Shown here: positions 9,191 through 18,447 of the stretch, piece by piece
How the letters are laid out: every line of letters starts with the position of its first letter
How positions within the stretch are numbered: position 1 is the stretch's first letter
Assembly: GCA_016743235.1 (NCBI GenBank)
Contig: VRZD01000004.1
Span: 124,001-188,000, forward strand
Direction: 5' to 3'
From: Pantanalinema sp. GBBB05
GTDB lineage: Bacteria; Cyanobacteriota; Cyanobacteriia; Leptolyngbyales; Leptolyngbyaceae
Length of the DNA: 64,000 bases
Made by a program: the position numbers and the translations under genes
The notes under the pieces: generated by a model
What the model was told of the DNA's origin: nothing
The model's input: only the letters and a program-made list of their open reading frames with translations
The model's database searches: none

Positions 9191-10279
9191 TTACACATCA
9201 TCTCGGCTAATATAGCCCCATTTACTCCCTACTTGAACTCGCGCAAATCCTTCTGAAAACGATCCAGCATTATCAAATTTAGGCGCGATCGCAAAGTCAC
9301 CAGACTGATTGATATAGCCCCATTTACTGTTCACTTGTACGGCAGCTAATCCTTGAGAAAATTCGGCCGCGTAGTTAAACTTTGACTTGATCACGATAGT
9401 ACCTGTAGGGTTGATATAGCCCCATTTACCATGCTGTTGCACAGCGGCTAACCCCTCAGAAAAATCATTAGCGAAGCTAAATTTTAAGGGAATAGAGAGT
9501 GTACCTTGTTGATTGATATAGCCCCATTGTTGCCCCTTACGGACTCGGGCTAAGGATTCGGCAAAAGGAAATGCTCCATCAAATTGCGGGTGAACAATGA
9601 GTTGATTAGAGCGGTTGATATACCCCCATTGTTGCCCCTTGCGTATAGCGGCTAATCCTTGGGAAAAGTTTGCGGCATCATCGTAACTCGGGGCGATCGC
9701 GATTTGACCTTGAGGGGTAATATATCCATACTTGCGATCGACTTTTACTGCTGCCAACCCTTGGGAAAATGGGCTGGCTAAAGCAAATTTTGGTTGAATG
9801 ACGAGTTGTCCAGATTTGTTGATGTAACCATATTTAGTATTAACTTTGACAGCAGCTAATCCTTCTGAAAAGTGAGCAATACTATCAAATTGAACTTGCT
9901 CTAATAGTTGTCCAGTTTGATTAATACAGGAATAAATACTACCTAAACGCACAATTGCTAACCCTTCAGAAAAGGTTGCCATCGCACTAAATTCCTGTTC
10001 TGGTGCGATCGCCACTTTACCAGTTTGATGAATGTAACGATATGAGTTATTAATGCTGACTAAGGCTAAACCTTCTGCAAAATCCGACGCACTGTCAAAC
10101 TGGGGAGTAATGCCGCGACGCTGATTTTGGGCTAGTGGTTGGGTCGCTGCTGAGGTGCGATCGTTGGGCGATAATTGCACCGATGATAACTGAATCTCGG
10201 TTGGATCGATACTACTGGAAATCCTACAAGCGGTGAGTAACAGCAAACACCCGCCGACCCAAAAATAATTATTGTTCAC
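9191..10279 (-). CDS. WG-repeat lipoprotein
   Basis: A 362-residue protein with a lipoprotein signal peptide (LLLLTAC, Cys about residue 18) and GTG start. From about residue 65 to the C-terminus it consists of nine WG-type repeats, each containing FSEGLA-V-----WGYI. The first two are degenerate (YRYI and YSCI in place of WGYI); the last reaches the C-terminus. WG repeats probably form an all-beta scaffold used for binding on the cell surface; no enzymatic residues are evident. Partner unknown. Confidence 0.88.
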   Translation of the reverse strand: MNNNYFWVGGCLLLLTACRISSSIDPTEIQLSSVQLSPNDRTSAATQPLAQNQRRGITPQFDSASDFAEGLALVSINNSYRYIHQTGKVAIAPEQEFSAMATFSEGLAIVRLGSIYSCINQTGQLLEQVQFDSIAHFSEGLAAVKVNTKYGYINKSGQLVIQPKFALASPFSQGLAAVKVDRKYGYITPQGQIAIAPSYDDAANFSQGLAAIRKGQQWGYINRSNQLIVHPQFDGAFPFAESLARVRKGQQWGYINQQGTLSIPLKFSFANDFSEGLAAVQQHGKWGYINPTGTIVIKSKFNYAAEFSQGLAAVQVNSKWGYINQSGDFAIAPKFDNAGSFSEGFARVQVGSKWGYISRDDV

Positions 10280-10424
10280 AACTTGGTTATGCCAGAATGC
10301 CTCTTTCTCTTAATCTGGCTGATCCCCTCCAGAGAAATCGGACAATCCAGTAAAACTTCACGCAGATTTACAAGTTTCAATGATTAGCCGACTGGTCATT
10401 CATAGTTCAATGTTGCGTTTCCAC

Positions 10425-12428
10425 TTAATTGTGATGACCCAGTAAGCGATCACGCAAATGTTTGATGCGATCGCGATATTTAGCGGCTTCTTCAAACTCG
10501 AGCTTTTTCGCAGCTTCCTTCATTTGAGCTTCTAGCTGGGTAATCAGTTGGGGAATCTCTGTTAAGGAGAGATCTTCCACTTGTTCATAGGCTTGATCCA
10601 GTTCTTGAGCATTCAAGCGCCGCGAAACTTCTAAGAATGCCAGGATAGCGTTATTAGATTTCTTGATAATCGGTTTGGGTGTAATCCCATGTTTCTCGTT
10701 ATACGCGATTTGAATTTCGCGTCGCCGCTCCGTTGCCTCGATCGCCTTAGCCATACTATCGGTCATGTTATCGGCATACAAAATCGCTTGCCCTTGGACG
10801 TGACGCGCTGCCCGTCCAATGGTTTGAATTAGCGATCGCGTCGCTCGTAAAAACCCTTCTTTATCAGCATCTAGAATGGCAACAAGGGAGACTTCGGGTA
10901 AGTCTAAGCCTTCCCGTAAAAGGTTAACGCCAATTAATACGTCAAACTCTCCTTCCCGCAAATCTTGAAGAATTTCGATTCGTTCGATCGAGTTAATTTC
11001 TGAGTGGAGGTAACGGACTCTGACTGCCCGTTCTTGAAAGTATTCCGTCAGATCTTCTGCCATGCGTTTAGTCAGGGTTGTGACTAAGGTGCGTTCCTGG
11101 CGTTGTACCCGTTCCTGAATTTCATGGAGGAGATCATCAACTTGCCCCGTTGTTGGACGAACAAAAATTTCAGGATCGACTACTCCCGTAGGGCGAATCA
11201 CTTGTTCAATAATGTGATCCTGAGAAACCTCGACTTCCCAGTCTCCTGGGGTTGCCGAAACAAAAATGCATTGGTTAACCTTCTGCCAAAACTCCTCGGC
11301 TTTGAGGGGACGGTTATCCGCAGCGCTAGGTAAGCGAAAGCCATGTTCAATCAACACCTTTTTGCGGGCTTGATCGCCGTTATACATGCCTCTTAATTGC
11401 GGCACGGTCACGTGGGATTCATCAATCACTAACAACCAATCTTTGGGAAAATAATCGATCAAACATTCGGGTGGATCTCCGGCTCCCCGTCCGGCTAAAT
11501 GGCGGGAATAGTTTTCGACTCCACTGCAAAAGCCGACTTCTCGCAATACTTCCAAATCGTAACGGGTTCGCTGTTCTAGCCGTTGGGCTTCTAGCAACTT
11601 CCCCTGACCTTCTAGTTCTGCCAATCGTTGTCTTAGTTCATCTGCGATCGCATCACAAGCTGCATCTAGCCGATCCTCTGGGGTGACAAAGTGGCGGGCG
11701 GGATAAATATTGACAGCTTCTAGGCTTTGCAACGTTGCCCCTGTGACCGGATCAACATAGCGAATCGCGTCAATTTCGTCACCAAAGAATTCCACCCGAA
11801 TGATCCGATCCTCGTAGGCAGGACCGATCTCCAGCACATCACCTTTGACCCGGAAGCGTCCCCGTCCTAAGTCCAAATCATTGCGGGTATATTGCACCGA
11901 AACCAGATCGCGAATAATTTGGCGTGGATCAAGCTCAACCCCGACTCGTAAGGGAATTGAGGCTTTCAAATATTCCGAGGGAATGCCTAAGCCGTAAATG
12001 CAGCTAATGGAGGCAACAACAATCACATCGCGCCGTTCAAACAGCGATCGTGTGGCAGAGTGCCGCAGCATATCGATCTCATCGTTGATCGAGGCGGTTT
12101 TCTCAATATAGGTGTCGGTGACCGGAATGTAGGCTTCCGGTTGGTAATAGTCGTAATAACTGATGAAATACTCAACGGCATTATTGGGAAAAAATTCCCG
12201 CAATTCATTACATAACTGTGCCGCCAAAGTTTTATTGTGAGCCAATACTAGAGCGGGTTTGCCCACCTGCTCAATTACCCGTGCCACAGTATGAGTTTTG
12301 CCGGTTCCCGTTGCCCCCAATAGAGTTTGAAATCGAGTCCCAGCATTTACCGATTGAATCAGTTGTTTGATCGCGTGGGGCTGATCACCGGTGGGTTCAA
12401 ACGGAGCTTGAATCTGAAACTGGGTCAT
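10425..12428 (-). CDS. uvrB: Excinuclease ABC subunit UvrB
   Basis: A 667-residue DNA-repair helicase-like protein that verifies damage with UvrA and then recruits UvrC. Visible motifs in order: Walker A GATGTGKT near residue 40, the beta-hairpin [12 protein letters not shown] near residue 95, [33 protein letters not shown], and a C-terminal UVR motif ([15 protein letters not shown]) that contacts UvrC. Length and all helicase motifs are normal. No other uvr gene is nearby, which is usual in cyanobacteria. Confidence 0.98.
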   Translation of the reverse strand: MTQFQIQAPFEPTGDQPHAIKQLIQSVNAGTRFQTLLGATGTGKTHTVARVIEQVGKPALVLAHNKTLAAQLCNELREFFPNNAVEYFISYYDYYQPEAYIPVTDTYIEKTASINDEIDMLRHSATRSLFERRDVIVVASISCIYGLGIPSEYLKASIPLRVGVELDPRQIIRDLVSVQYTRNDLDLGRGRFRVKGDVLEIGPAYEDRIIRVEFFGDEIDAIRYVDPVTGATLQSLEAVNIYPARHFVTPEDRLDAACDAIADELRQRLAELEGQGKLLEAQRLEQRTRYDLEVLREVGFCSGVENYSRHLAGRGAGDPPECLIDYFPKDWLLVIDESHVTVPQLRGMYNGDQARKKVLIEHGFRLPSAADNRPLKAEEFWQKVNQCIFVSATPGDWEVEVSQDHIIEQVIRPTGVVDPEIFVRPTTGQVDDLLHEIQERVQRQERTLVTTLTKRMAEDLTEYFQERAVRVRYLHSEINSIERIEILQDLREGEFDVLIGVNLLREGLDLPEVSLVAILDADKEGFLRATRSLIQTIGRAARHVQGQAILYADNMTDSMAKAIEATERRREIQIAYNEKHGITPKPIIKKSNNAILAFLEVSRRLNAQELDQAYEQVEDLSLTEIPQLITQLEAQMKEAAKKLEFEEAAKYRDRIKHLRDRLLGHHN

Positions 12429-12455
12429 GGTTCTGCCTCAACGATCGCGCTCTCA

Positions 12456-12484
12456 GAGAGAAAAGGTCACTCTGACCTTCTCTA
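12456..12484 (-). terminator. Probable intrinsic terminator of the SDR gene
   Basis: Read on the minus strand, AGAGAAGGTCA pairs with TGACCTTTTCTCT across a three-base GAG loop, with a two-base bulge, and the right arm and its flank are T-rich (CTTTTCTCTCT). It begins about 47 bp after the SDR stop codon, ahead of uvrB. Confidence 0.55.
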
Positions 12485-12530
12485 TAATGACGAATTCTGG
12501 AGCAGGTGTGGAGTTCGCAAAGCACACTTC

Positions 12531-13361
12531 TTACGAGGCATGAGCTTCAGTATCCTGGTTCTGAAACGTCTTGCGGATGATCCACTGCATGACATTCGGG
12601 AATAAGCGATGGGAGGCGATCGACAAATTAGCCGACCCAACAATTACTTGTTTGTGTTTATGCTGGACGACTTGCCAAATGGCTTTAGCGACATCTTCTG
12701 GGGTTTCAATCAAGGGAACTTGGAGAACTTGTTCAACTTGTTGGCGGCGGGCTTGGGTATCGGATTGGGTTTTCCCGCGAAAAATTGCTCGTTCTAAAAA
12801 GTTGCTTTTAATAATATTGGGGTAAACTCCACCCACGTGAATTCCTTTAGCGGATAGTTCAGAATTGAGGGCTTCGGTTAGTCCCGTGATGGCAAATTTG
12901 CTAGTTGTATATGGCGCTAAATAAGGCAATGGCACTTTCCCGCCGATCGAACTGACGTTAACGATTGTGCCTTTTCCTTGACTTAAAAAGTGAGGTAATA
13001 CCGCATAAATGGTGTGAATATAACCCCAAAGATTCGTATCGATCGCCTGATGCCAATCCTCTAATGAAAACTCTTCAACGGCTCCAGAAATATAAATTCC
13101 AGCGTTATTCACTAACACATCAATCTGCCCCATTTGGGCGATCGCGGTTCTCATTAAAGACTGTACCTGTTCGGCATCTCGAACATCGGTGGGAATAGCT
13201 AGGACTTGATGCTGCTGCGATCGCAGTTCATTCGCAAGTGCTTCCAAGCGATCGATCTGCCGCGCTGCCAAAATCAGGTCATAACCCTGTTGGGCAAATA
13301 ACCATGCCGTTGCTTTACCAATACCCTGAGATGCACCAGTAATGAGAACCGTAGGAGCCAT
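12531..13361 (-). CDS. SDR-family oxidoreductase
   Basis: A 276-residue classical short-chain dehydrogenase/reductase. It has the Rossmann TGASQGIG motif at residues 7-14, the NNAG motif (VNNAGIYISG), and the catalytic Ser-Tyr-Lys set in NVSSIGG and APYTTSK. The C-terminal 40 residues are hydrophobic and basic, as in membrane-associated SDRs. The substrate cannot be assigned. It appears monocistronic with its own terminator, upstream of uvrB on the same strand. Confidence 0.93.
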   Translation of the reverse strand: MAPTVLITGASQGIGKATAWLFAQQGYDLILAARQIDRLEALANELRSQQHQVLAIPTDVRDAEQVQSLMRTAIAQMGQIDVLVNNAGIYISGAVEEFSLEDWHQAIDTNLWGYIHTIYAVLPHFLSQGKGTIVNVSSIGGKVPLPYLAPYTTSKFAITGLTEALNSELSAKGIHVGGVYPNIIKSNFLERAIFRGKTQSDTQARRQQVEQVLQVPLIETPEDVAKAIWQVVQHKHKQVIVGSANLSIASHRLFPNVMQWIIRKTFQNQDTEAHAS

Positions 13362-13691
13362 GCGATCGGATTGAATGAGAAGGTAGTGCTTTCCAGTGTG
13401 CTGATTCAGCTTCTACTTGCCGTCTAACCTATGTCAGATTTCGGCTTAACGCTGGAAGCATCTTTCTCGCATTAGAAGACAAAACGTGTAATTCGATACG
13501 TTCTAAGTCGCAATCTCATGGCTGTTGGTCGCAAAATTCCGCTTATGTTTTTTTGATTAGGGAGAAATAATTTCTGGTGAGAGAGTTTTTAGGGCTGATT
13601 AAATAGGTCAGTAGGACGATTTGCATAATTTTACGGAGAGCGGCTTATAAAGCCTTATAGCTCTCGTTTTCGCTCATCAGGATGTGTTTCT
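13362..13691. other. Intergenic region between the SDR gene and a small plus-strand ORF
   Basis: 330 bp, AT-rich in its middle. It contains the SDR promoter on the minus strand and, at its right end, a terminator-like hairpin at 13636-13665. No tRNA or recognisable ORF is present. A short untranslated RNA ending at the hairpin is possible. Confidence 0.45.
13636..13670 (+). terminator. Hairpin with T tract, attenuator or sRNA terminator
   Basis: Outer stem GAGAGC/GCTCTC (13636-13641 and 13660-13665) encloses an inner stem GGCTT/AAGCC, followed by GTTTTC. No plus-strand gene lies upstream, and the next ATG on this strand is 22 bp downstream, so this either ends an unannotated transcript or attenuates the small ORF. 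Confidence 0.5.
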
Positions 13692-13922
13692 ATGTCTACC
13701 AGCTTTGTGACAGTTTTCTCTCTGATCATATTAGTTTGCGGCTGGTTAGCCGTCGATCGTCCTGTCGTTGCCCAACCGCTTCCTTCCACTTCCCCGCTCA
13801 ACCTATCCGAGTCGTTGCCCCCCCTCGACTTGACCTATCACAGCGATCGGCGGCTTGCTACCTCATCAAACACGGAGCGAGAAGGGCTACCCCGCCGCCG
13901 AGCTGATGGCGGTAGCCGCTAA
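13692..13922 (+). CDS. Small secreted ORF, doubtful
   Basis: 76 residues. Residues 1-28 look like a signal peptide: VTVFSLIILVCGWLA hydrophobic core and a VVAQ cleavage site. The remainder is short, Ser/Pro-rich and then basic, with no recognised domain. An AGGA lies about ten bases upstream of the ATG. The last 36 bp overlap the convergent GH116 gene, so the C-terminal part may be read-through into sequence selected for the other strand. It may be a real small exported peptide or the remnant of a longer gene. Confidence 0.35.
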   Translation: MSTSFVTVFSLIILVCGWLAVDRPVVAQPLPSTSPLNLSESLPPLDLTYHSDRRLATSSNTEREGLPRRRADGGSR

Positions 13923-16481
13923 ATGCCGTGAGTTCAGAGCGTGATAGATGGCCCAAATTGCTGTAGCCCGTAAATAGTGACAGGCGCGAAATGTCCCAGC
14001 TGGCGTAATAGCTTCTGGAGTCCGGAATTGCAACCCGTGCTCATAAATTTGGCGCACAACGGCTTCGGTAATTTGCATGGCTTCGTCACGCTTGCCCATT
14101 TGGACTAGAAATGCCGCTAAACCAAAATTGATCCCCGTCCAGACCTCTAACGGATGGGTGGCATTCGGATTTTCCGGACTGCCGTCGGGGCGAACGCCAT
14201 TTGCTGCCCCGATCGGTAGGTTGAGGGATGGGGCAGGTGGTGAGGATGGGGCAAGTGAGGGAGATGAGGAGGTGGATTCGGCGGCTCGCGCTGCCTGGAC
14301 AGAGGTGAAGGTTTGGGTGGTAAGGGCACCGGATGCGAGATATTGATTAAATTTGACAAAACAACTGTCATAAACCGTGCTGAGCGCTGTTTGGGCGCAC
14401 TCAATCGGGACAACATCCGGTAGGTCGAGTAACCGGGCATAGAACTGACCACAGAGTTGATCGGCCATCACCACATCGGAACCACTGCCACTATCCAGGC
14501 GGTAGTATTGTCCATTCCAGAGTGCTGCCTGGTAGATCGATCGCGCCTGTCCTAACCATGTCTGGAATTGGGACACTTCCGGTTGGGCTAAAACCTGCCC
14601 GATCGCGATCGCGGCTTCCAGAGCTGCAATCCATAAACCGCCACAGTAAGCACTGATGCCCTGTAACCGCCAGTCATCAAAGGTTTGATCCGGTGCGCCA
14701 GAGTTTTCGGGAATCCCATCACCATCTAAATCAAACGTTTTGAGATAGGTCAAGGTGCCCACGATCGCAGACCAACAGTCCTGCAAAAATTCAGTATCCT
14801 GACTGCCGGTAAATTGATAATCTCGATAGACTTGCAGCACAAAATCACAGGGCAAGTCTTTCCACAAATTACAGTCCTGATAACTGGTGTAATTGGTTTT
14901 TTCCCAAACATGCTCGTTCGGTGCGCCTAAGTCATGCGGGGTGGCTCCTGCGGTCTTCCGTACGGCTAACGGGCTTTCAGCGCCGATCGTGTAGTAATAC
15001 CCAATTACCCGAGTGCGATCGTCACTGGCTGGAATTGCTCGGGCGAACGATCGCATCACGGCTTTTTCCAATTCCGGGAACAACATTAACACCGCAAATG
15101 ATGCATATAACCTGACATCTAAACTTTCATACCAGCGATAATCAATACATTCCAAGACTGCAAACTGTCCCACCGGATCCCGTTCATCAGCAGCACTCCA
15201 TAACGTGCCCCCATCTGTCAGGTTATAGAGTTCATTCAACAATGCCATCTTGAACCAGTCCGGTAGATCGGTGCGATCGAGAATCGGCTGTTGCCAGGAG
15301 TGAATTTTTTCTCGCCAGGTATCGTAATGTTTTAAGGCAGTACGGGCGATCGTCCAGGCATTCTGACCACTGCGACCAAAGAAGTCGGTATAGCGCTTAA
15401 AGTACGTGATCCCTTGCGCAAACTCCATCACCGGAAAATCCCAGGTGAGAACAAATGGAATTCGGCGGGTTTGTCCTGGTTTCAGTGTGATCCGGACTGC
15501 GATCGCCCCCGCAATTTGTTCACTTGCTCCGGCGGGAGTTTCATCATCAACATCGGGTAACGAGCCATCCTGCGCAAACGACTGCCACAGGTCATTACCA
15601 TCTCCGGCTGGATTCCAGCGAGTGTGGTAAAACACCTCATCTAAATTGGGATTTAGCAATGTCGCGATCGACCATTGCCCATCTCCTTCTAACGGTAAGG
15701 CAGTGATCGCCTCAATCTCCTCTAGTTCAGAACGATTGCCCATGACAATGCCCAGTCGCCGTTCGTCCCCAATCAAGCGATTACTATTGCCCTGACTCTG
15801 CCCCCATTTCGATTGATAGTCATATACCGGACTCCCATCATCCCGGACTTGTACCTCGGGCGACTTCACAGCATTGGTAAACCAGCCAGCCGTATTCTGC
15901 CAGGTCAACATAATGCTGAGGGTAATCGGGCGATCGGTGGGATTGTGGGCAGTCCACTCAAACACTGCCACCGGATAACTCGTTTCCTGATAATTCTGAG
16001 CAATGATTGGTGAAAACTGTTCACAGCTTAGCTGCGTCTGAAACACGGTGTCATACACAAACCAACTGCGGGGATACAGCGCAGAATACTTGCCTGTCTG
16101 ACCTTTCCCATCTCCCTGATCTCCCTTACCCTCCTGGCTTGCTGGATACCACTGCCACTGACTCAGTGTGCCATTCTGAGGTGCTTCCGTACACAGCGCA
16201 TAGGCTTGGCTGCGATCGCCTACCTGCTCAAACACACTAAATTGACACGCTGGAATGGATTGGAAGAGATGCTCGCCGCCATCAATATGCCATAGGTTAA
16301 AGTCACCCCGATGGGAGCGTCCAATGCAGCCTGCCCCAAAGCCACCTAAGGGCATCCCATGCCAGGGACCATCGTCTAGGTTGCTGGCATAACGCACGGT
16401 ATAGGGGTTGTTCCAGCCCAAGCCGATCGGGCGGTTCCAGGCACAGGTGGGGATGTTGAGTGAAGGTGGTTGTTTCTGCAT
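13887..16481 (-). CDS. GH116 glucosidase (GBA2/glucosylceramidase-like)
   Basis: An 864-residue two-domain protein: an N-terminal beta-sandwich (about residues 20-370) and a C-terminal (alpha/alpha)6 barrel. The N-terminus has the GH116 opening PLGGFGAGCIGRSHRGDF. By analogy with human GBA2 and the Thermoanaerobacterium enzyme, the nucleophile should be Glu444 in VLECIDY, and the acid/base should be in the DQTFDDW segment starting at residue 598. A low-complexity Ser/Pro insertion lies near residues 735-755. No signal peptide is seen, so it is predicted cytosolic. The natural substrate in cyanobacteria, a glucolipid or beta-glucoside, is unknown. Confidence 0.93.
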   Translation of the reverse strand: MQKQPPSLNIPTCAWNRPIGLGWNNPYTVRYASNLDDGPWHGMPLGGFGAGCIGRSHRGDFNLWHIDGGEHLFQSIPACQFSVFEQVGDRSQAYALCTEAPQNGTLSQWQWYPASQEGKGDQGDGKGQTGKYSALYPRSWFVYDTVFQTQLSCEQFSPIIAQNYQETSYPVAVFEWTAHNPTDRPITLSIMLTWQNTAGWFTNAVKSPEVQVRDDGSPVYDYQSKWGQSQGNSNRLIGDERRLGIVMGNRSELEEIEAITALPLEGDGQWSIATLLNPNLDEVFYHTRWNPAGDGNDLWQSFAQDGSLPDVDDETPAGASEQIAGAIAVRITLKPGQTRRIPFVLTWDFPVMEFAQGITYFKRYTDFFGRSGQNAWTIARTALKHYDTWREKIHSWQQPILDRTDLPDWFKMALLNELYNLTDGGTLWSAADERDPVGQFAVLECIDYRWYESLDVRLYASFAVLMLFPELEKAVMRSFARAIPASDDRTRVIGYYYTIGAESPLAVRKTAGATPHDLGAPNEHVWEKTNYTSYQDCNLWKDLPCDFVLQVYRDYQFTGSQDTEFLQDCWSAIVGTLTYLKTFDLDGDGIPENSGAPDQTFDDWRLQGISAYCGGLWIAALEAAIAIGQVLAQPEVSQFQTWLGQARSIYQAALWNGQYYRLDSGSGSDVVMADQLCGQFYARLLDLPDVVPIECAQTALSTVYDSCFVKFNQYLASGALTTQTFTSVQAARAAESTSSSPSLAPSSPPAPSLNLPIGAANGVRPDGSPENPNATHPLEVWTGINFGLAAFLVQMGKRDEAMQITEAVVRQIYEHGLQFRTPEAITPAGTFRACHYLRATAIWAIYHALNSRHLAATAISSAAG

Positions 16482-16521
16482 TCCCTGATTTTAGGGGCGA
16501 TCGCAACCGAAATCCTAGTGT

Positions 16522-16818
16522 CTAGTGACTATACCGACCCCAACGCAGGAGGGTTGTGACTAGATAGATCACGATCATGGAACCGATGATGGAGGGAATA
16601 ATTGGCACTCCCATTAAGTTGAAATGCAGCCAGGGCAGATTGAGCTTGAAGGTGCGTTGGAGTAATTGATATGACCCTTCTCCCAGCCAAACCCCAACTA
16701 AACCAGTCACAATCAGTCCAAAAAACCTGCCTGGAATCCGGCGTGGAATCAAAATATTGCCTAATGTGGCACAGCCGATCGCCACCACTAATTGAATGGC
16801 AATGTGAGCGAGATCCAT
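16522..16818 (-). CDS. Small membrane protein, GlsB/YeaQ/YmgE (transglycosylase-associated) type
   Basis: 98 residues with three hydrophobic segments and few charges. The arrangement, a first helix followed by a basic patch (IPRRIPG) then a Gly-rich second helix (GLIVTGLVGVWLG) and a third C-terminal helix, matches the transglycosylase-associated/YeaQ family of small stress membrane proteins. The family name is historical and no enzymatic role is known. It lies 40 bp upstream of the GH116 gene on the same strand and may be cotranscribed. Confidence 0.7.
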   Translation of the reverse strand: MDLAHIAIQLVVAIGCATLGNILIPRRIPGRFFGLIVTGLVGVWLGEGSYQLLQRTFKLNLPWLHFNLMGVPIIPSIIGSMIVIYLVTTLLRWGRYSH

Positions 16819-16991
16819 GATCGATCAGTCCCCCAAAATCTGAAAGTATTAATGAGTAAACCTGTACAGATCGCAAGTAACTGCACCCAATCTCAGGCTA
16901 AATTCACAACAAATTCCGTCCAACCAAACCGAACATCTGCATGAAAGTTATCTGGTGCAGACATTCTGTTTCACAGGTGAATATCTATACT

Positions 16992-17486
16992 CTAACAATG
17001 AAATTCTGTACTGTCCGGAGAATTCGCTGAATGTAATGATTGATACCGCTCTATGAGCTGTTCAATCAATTGTTGCCAAGTGAAATTGGGGGTCCAAATT
17101 CGATGTAGATCAGGTTGTGCTTGCTCCGGCTTCATGCCTTCACAAATCACTCGATAGAGATACATGAAGGCGGACACCCGCATATTGGCAATGCAGTGGA
17201 CAAACAATTTTTGCCCCCAGTTGGCTTGCATGGCGGCAAAAAACTGCTGCACATCCGTGAGTGAGGGGTGTTCCCACTCAACGGGAATGGCGATATACTT
17301 CAGCCCTAACTCGGCAACAAGGTTCGCTTCCTGTGGCAAGGCTTTCGGAGATGTGGGGATTGCCAGATTAATGATCACCTGATAGCCAGCCGCTTGAATG
17401 TCTGAGAACTGCTCGACAGTTGGTTGTCCTGCTGTTCCGATCGTCTCTGTCAATTGCAGAAAGTTGTAGATGTCGTCTACTGCCAT
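16992..17486 (-). CDS. Protein tyrosine phosphatase-like protein (DUF442/BLH type)
   Basis: 164 residues, related to the beta-lactamase-hydrolase-like (DUF442) phosphatase fold: N-terminal AGQPTVEQF and VINLA segments, then the P-loop region LFVHCIANMRVSAF. The candidate nucleophile is Cys98 and the candidate phosphate-binding Arg is Arg103, so only four residues separate them instead of five in the canonical CX5R motif. Activity as a classical phosphatase is therefore uncertain. The ATG overlaps the proC stop codon as TAATG, so the two genes are almost certainly translationally coupled. Confidence 0.8.
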   Translation of the reverse strand: MAVDDIYNFLQLTETIGTAGQPTVEQFSDIQAAGYQVIINLAIPTSPKALPQEANLVAELGLKYIAIPVEWEHPSLTDVQQFFAAMQANWGQKLFVHCIANMRVSAFMYLYRVICEGMKPEQAQPDLHRIWTPNFTWQQLIEQLIERYQSLHSANSPDSTEFHC

Positions 17487-18295
17487 TAGCGACCTAATTC
17501 TTGGGAGCGTAAGTAGGCTGCCCGCACCGCTTCAATCAACGCCGATCGCAACCCAGCTTTTTCTAATTGGGCAATGCCTGCGATCGTCGTTCCACCCGGA
17601 CTGGTTACTTGATCCTTTAACTGTCCTGGATGCAGTCCGCTGTCTTGGAGCAGTTGCGCTGTCCCTTTGACCGTTTGGATGGCGAGCTGGGTCGCGATTG
17701 CTCGGGGTAAACCGGCTGCCACTCCGCCATCTGCTAATGCTTCTATGACTAAGGCAATATAGCCAGGTCCCGATCCCGATAAGCCTGTGACCGCATCCAT
17801 TTGAGCTTCCGTCACCTGTACCACTTCTCCTACAGCCGTAAACAACTGTTGGGCTTGTGCTAATTGTTCTGGTTGGGTATGTTGACCGGCGGCGATCGCG
17901 GTTACTCCTGCCCCAACGGTAGCTGGGGTATTGGGCATAGCGCGAATAATTGATTTGCCAGGAAACGCCGCTTCTAACTTCGATAGGGGGGTTCCTGCCA
18001 AGATCGAGATGACTAGGGATGGTGATGCACTGGACGGAACTGGATCTATATTCAAGCGATCGACCACAGTTTGAAACACTTGTGGCTTAATCGCCAGAAA
18101 CAAAACTTCGGCAGCGGCAGCCAGGCGATTGTCATCAGTGACTTGAATCTGATACGTGGTGGCTAAAAAATTACGTCGTTCTTGTAGCGGTTCACTCACC
18201 AAGATGTCTGCAGGCGAATAGATCTTTTGAGCAATTAAGCGGGAGATTAACGCTTCTCCCATTACTCCACCACCAATCATGCCAAGTTTCGTCAT
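17486..18295 (-). CDS. proC: Pyrroline-5-carboxylate reductase
   Basis: 269 residues. It catalyses the last step of proline synthesis, NAD(P)H-dependent reduction of pyrroline-5-carboxylate. It has the N-terminal Rossmann motif GMIGGGVMGEAL, the FLAIKPQ strand, RAMPNTPA, and the C-terminal substrate signature with GLSGSGPGY and VTSPGGTTIAGI. Length is typical. It lies downstream of sepF, a conserved cyanobacterial neighbourhood, but a terminator between them suggests separate transcription. The downstream phosphatase-like gene overlaps by one base. Confidence 0.97.
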   Translation of the reverse strand: MTKLGMIGGGVMGEALISRLIAQKIYSPADILVSEPLQERRNFLATTYQIQVTDDNRLAAAAEVLFLAIKPQVFQTVVDRLNIDPVPSSASPSLVISILAGTPLSKLEAAFPGKSIIRAMPNTPATVGAGVTAIAAGQHTQPEQLAQAQQLFTAVGEVVQVTEAQMDAVTGLSGSGPGYIALVIEALADGGVAAGLPRAIATQLAIQTVKGTAQLLQDSGLHPGQLKDQVTSPGGTTIAGIAQLEKAGLRSALIEAVRAAYLRSQELGR

Positions 18296-18325
18296 GCGCT
18301 AACCAGTTGTTAACAATCATCTGCC

Positions 18326-18383
18326 ATGAAAAAGCACCTGAAACAACTTTAGGGTTGACCATCAAGTTTGCTTCAGATGCTTT
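18326..18383 (-). terminator. Intrinsic terminator of sepF
   Basis: Arms at 18372-18383 and 18331-18342 pair at 11 of 12 positions (minus-strand AAAGCATCTGAA with TTCAGGTGCTTT). On the minus strand the second arm runs straight into a TTTTT tract. It starts about 65 bp after the sepF stop and precedes proC. Confidence 0.75.
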
Positions 18384-18447
18384 GGATTACGTCCAATAGT
18401 CACCGAGGACGCCACGCATTCATCTTGATCAAGCGATCGCGATCGAC

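Noticed and set aside
13682..13906. Alternative-frame ORF of 74 residues over the small secreted ORF
   Set aside because: No signal peptide or domain, Cys- and Arg-rich; the other frame has a proper signal peptide.
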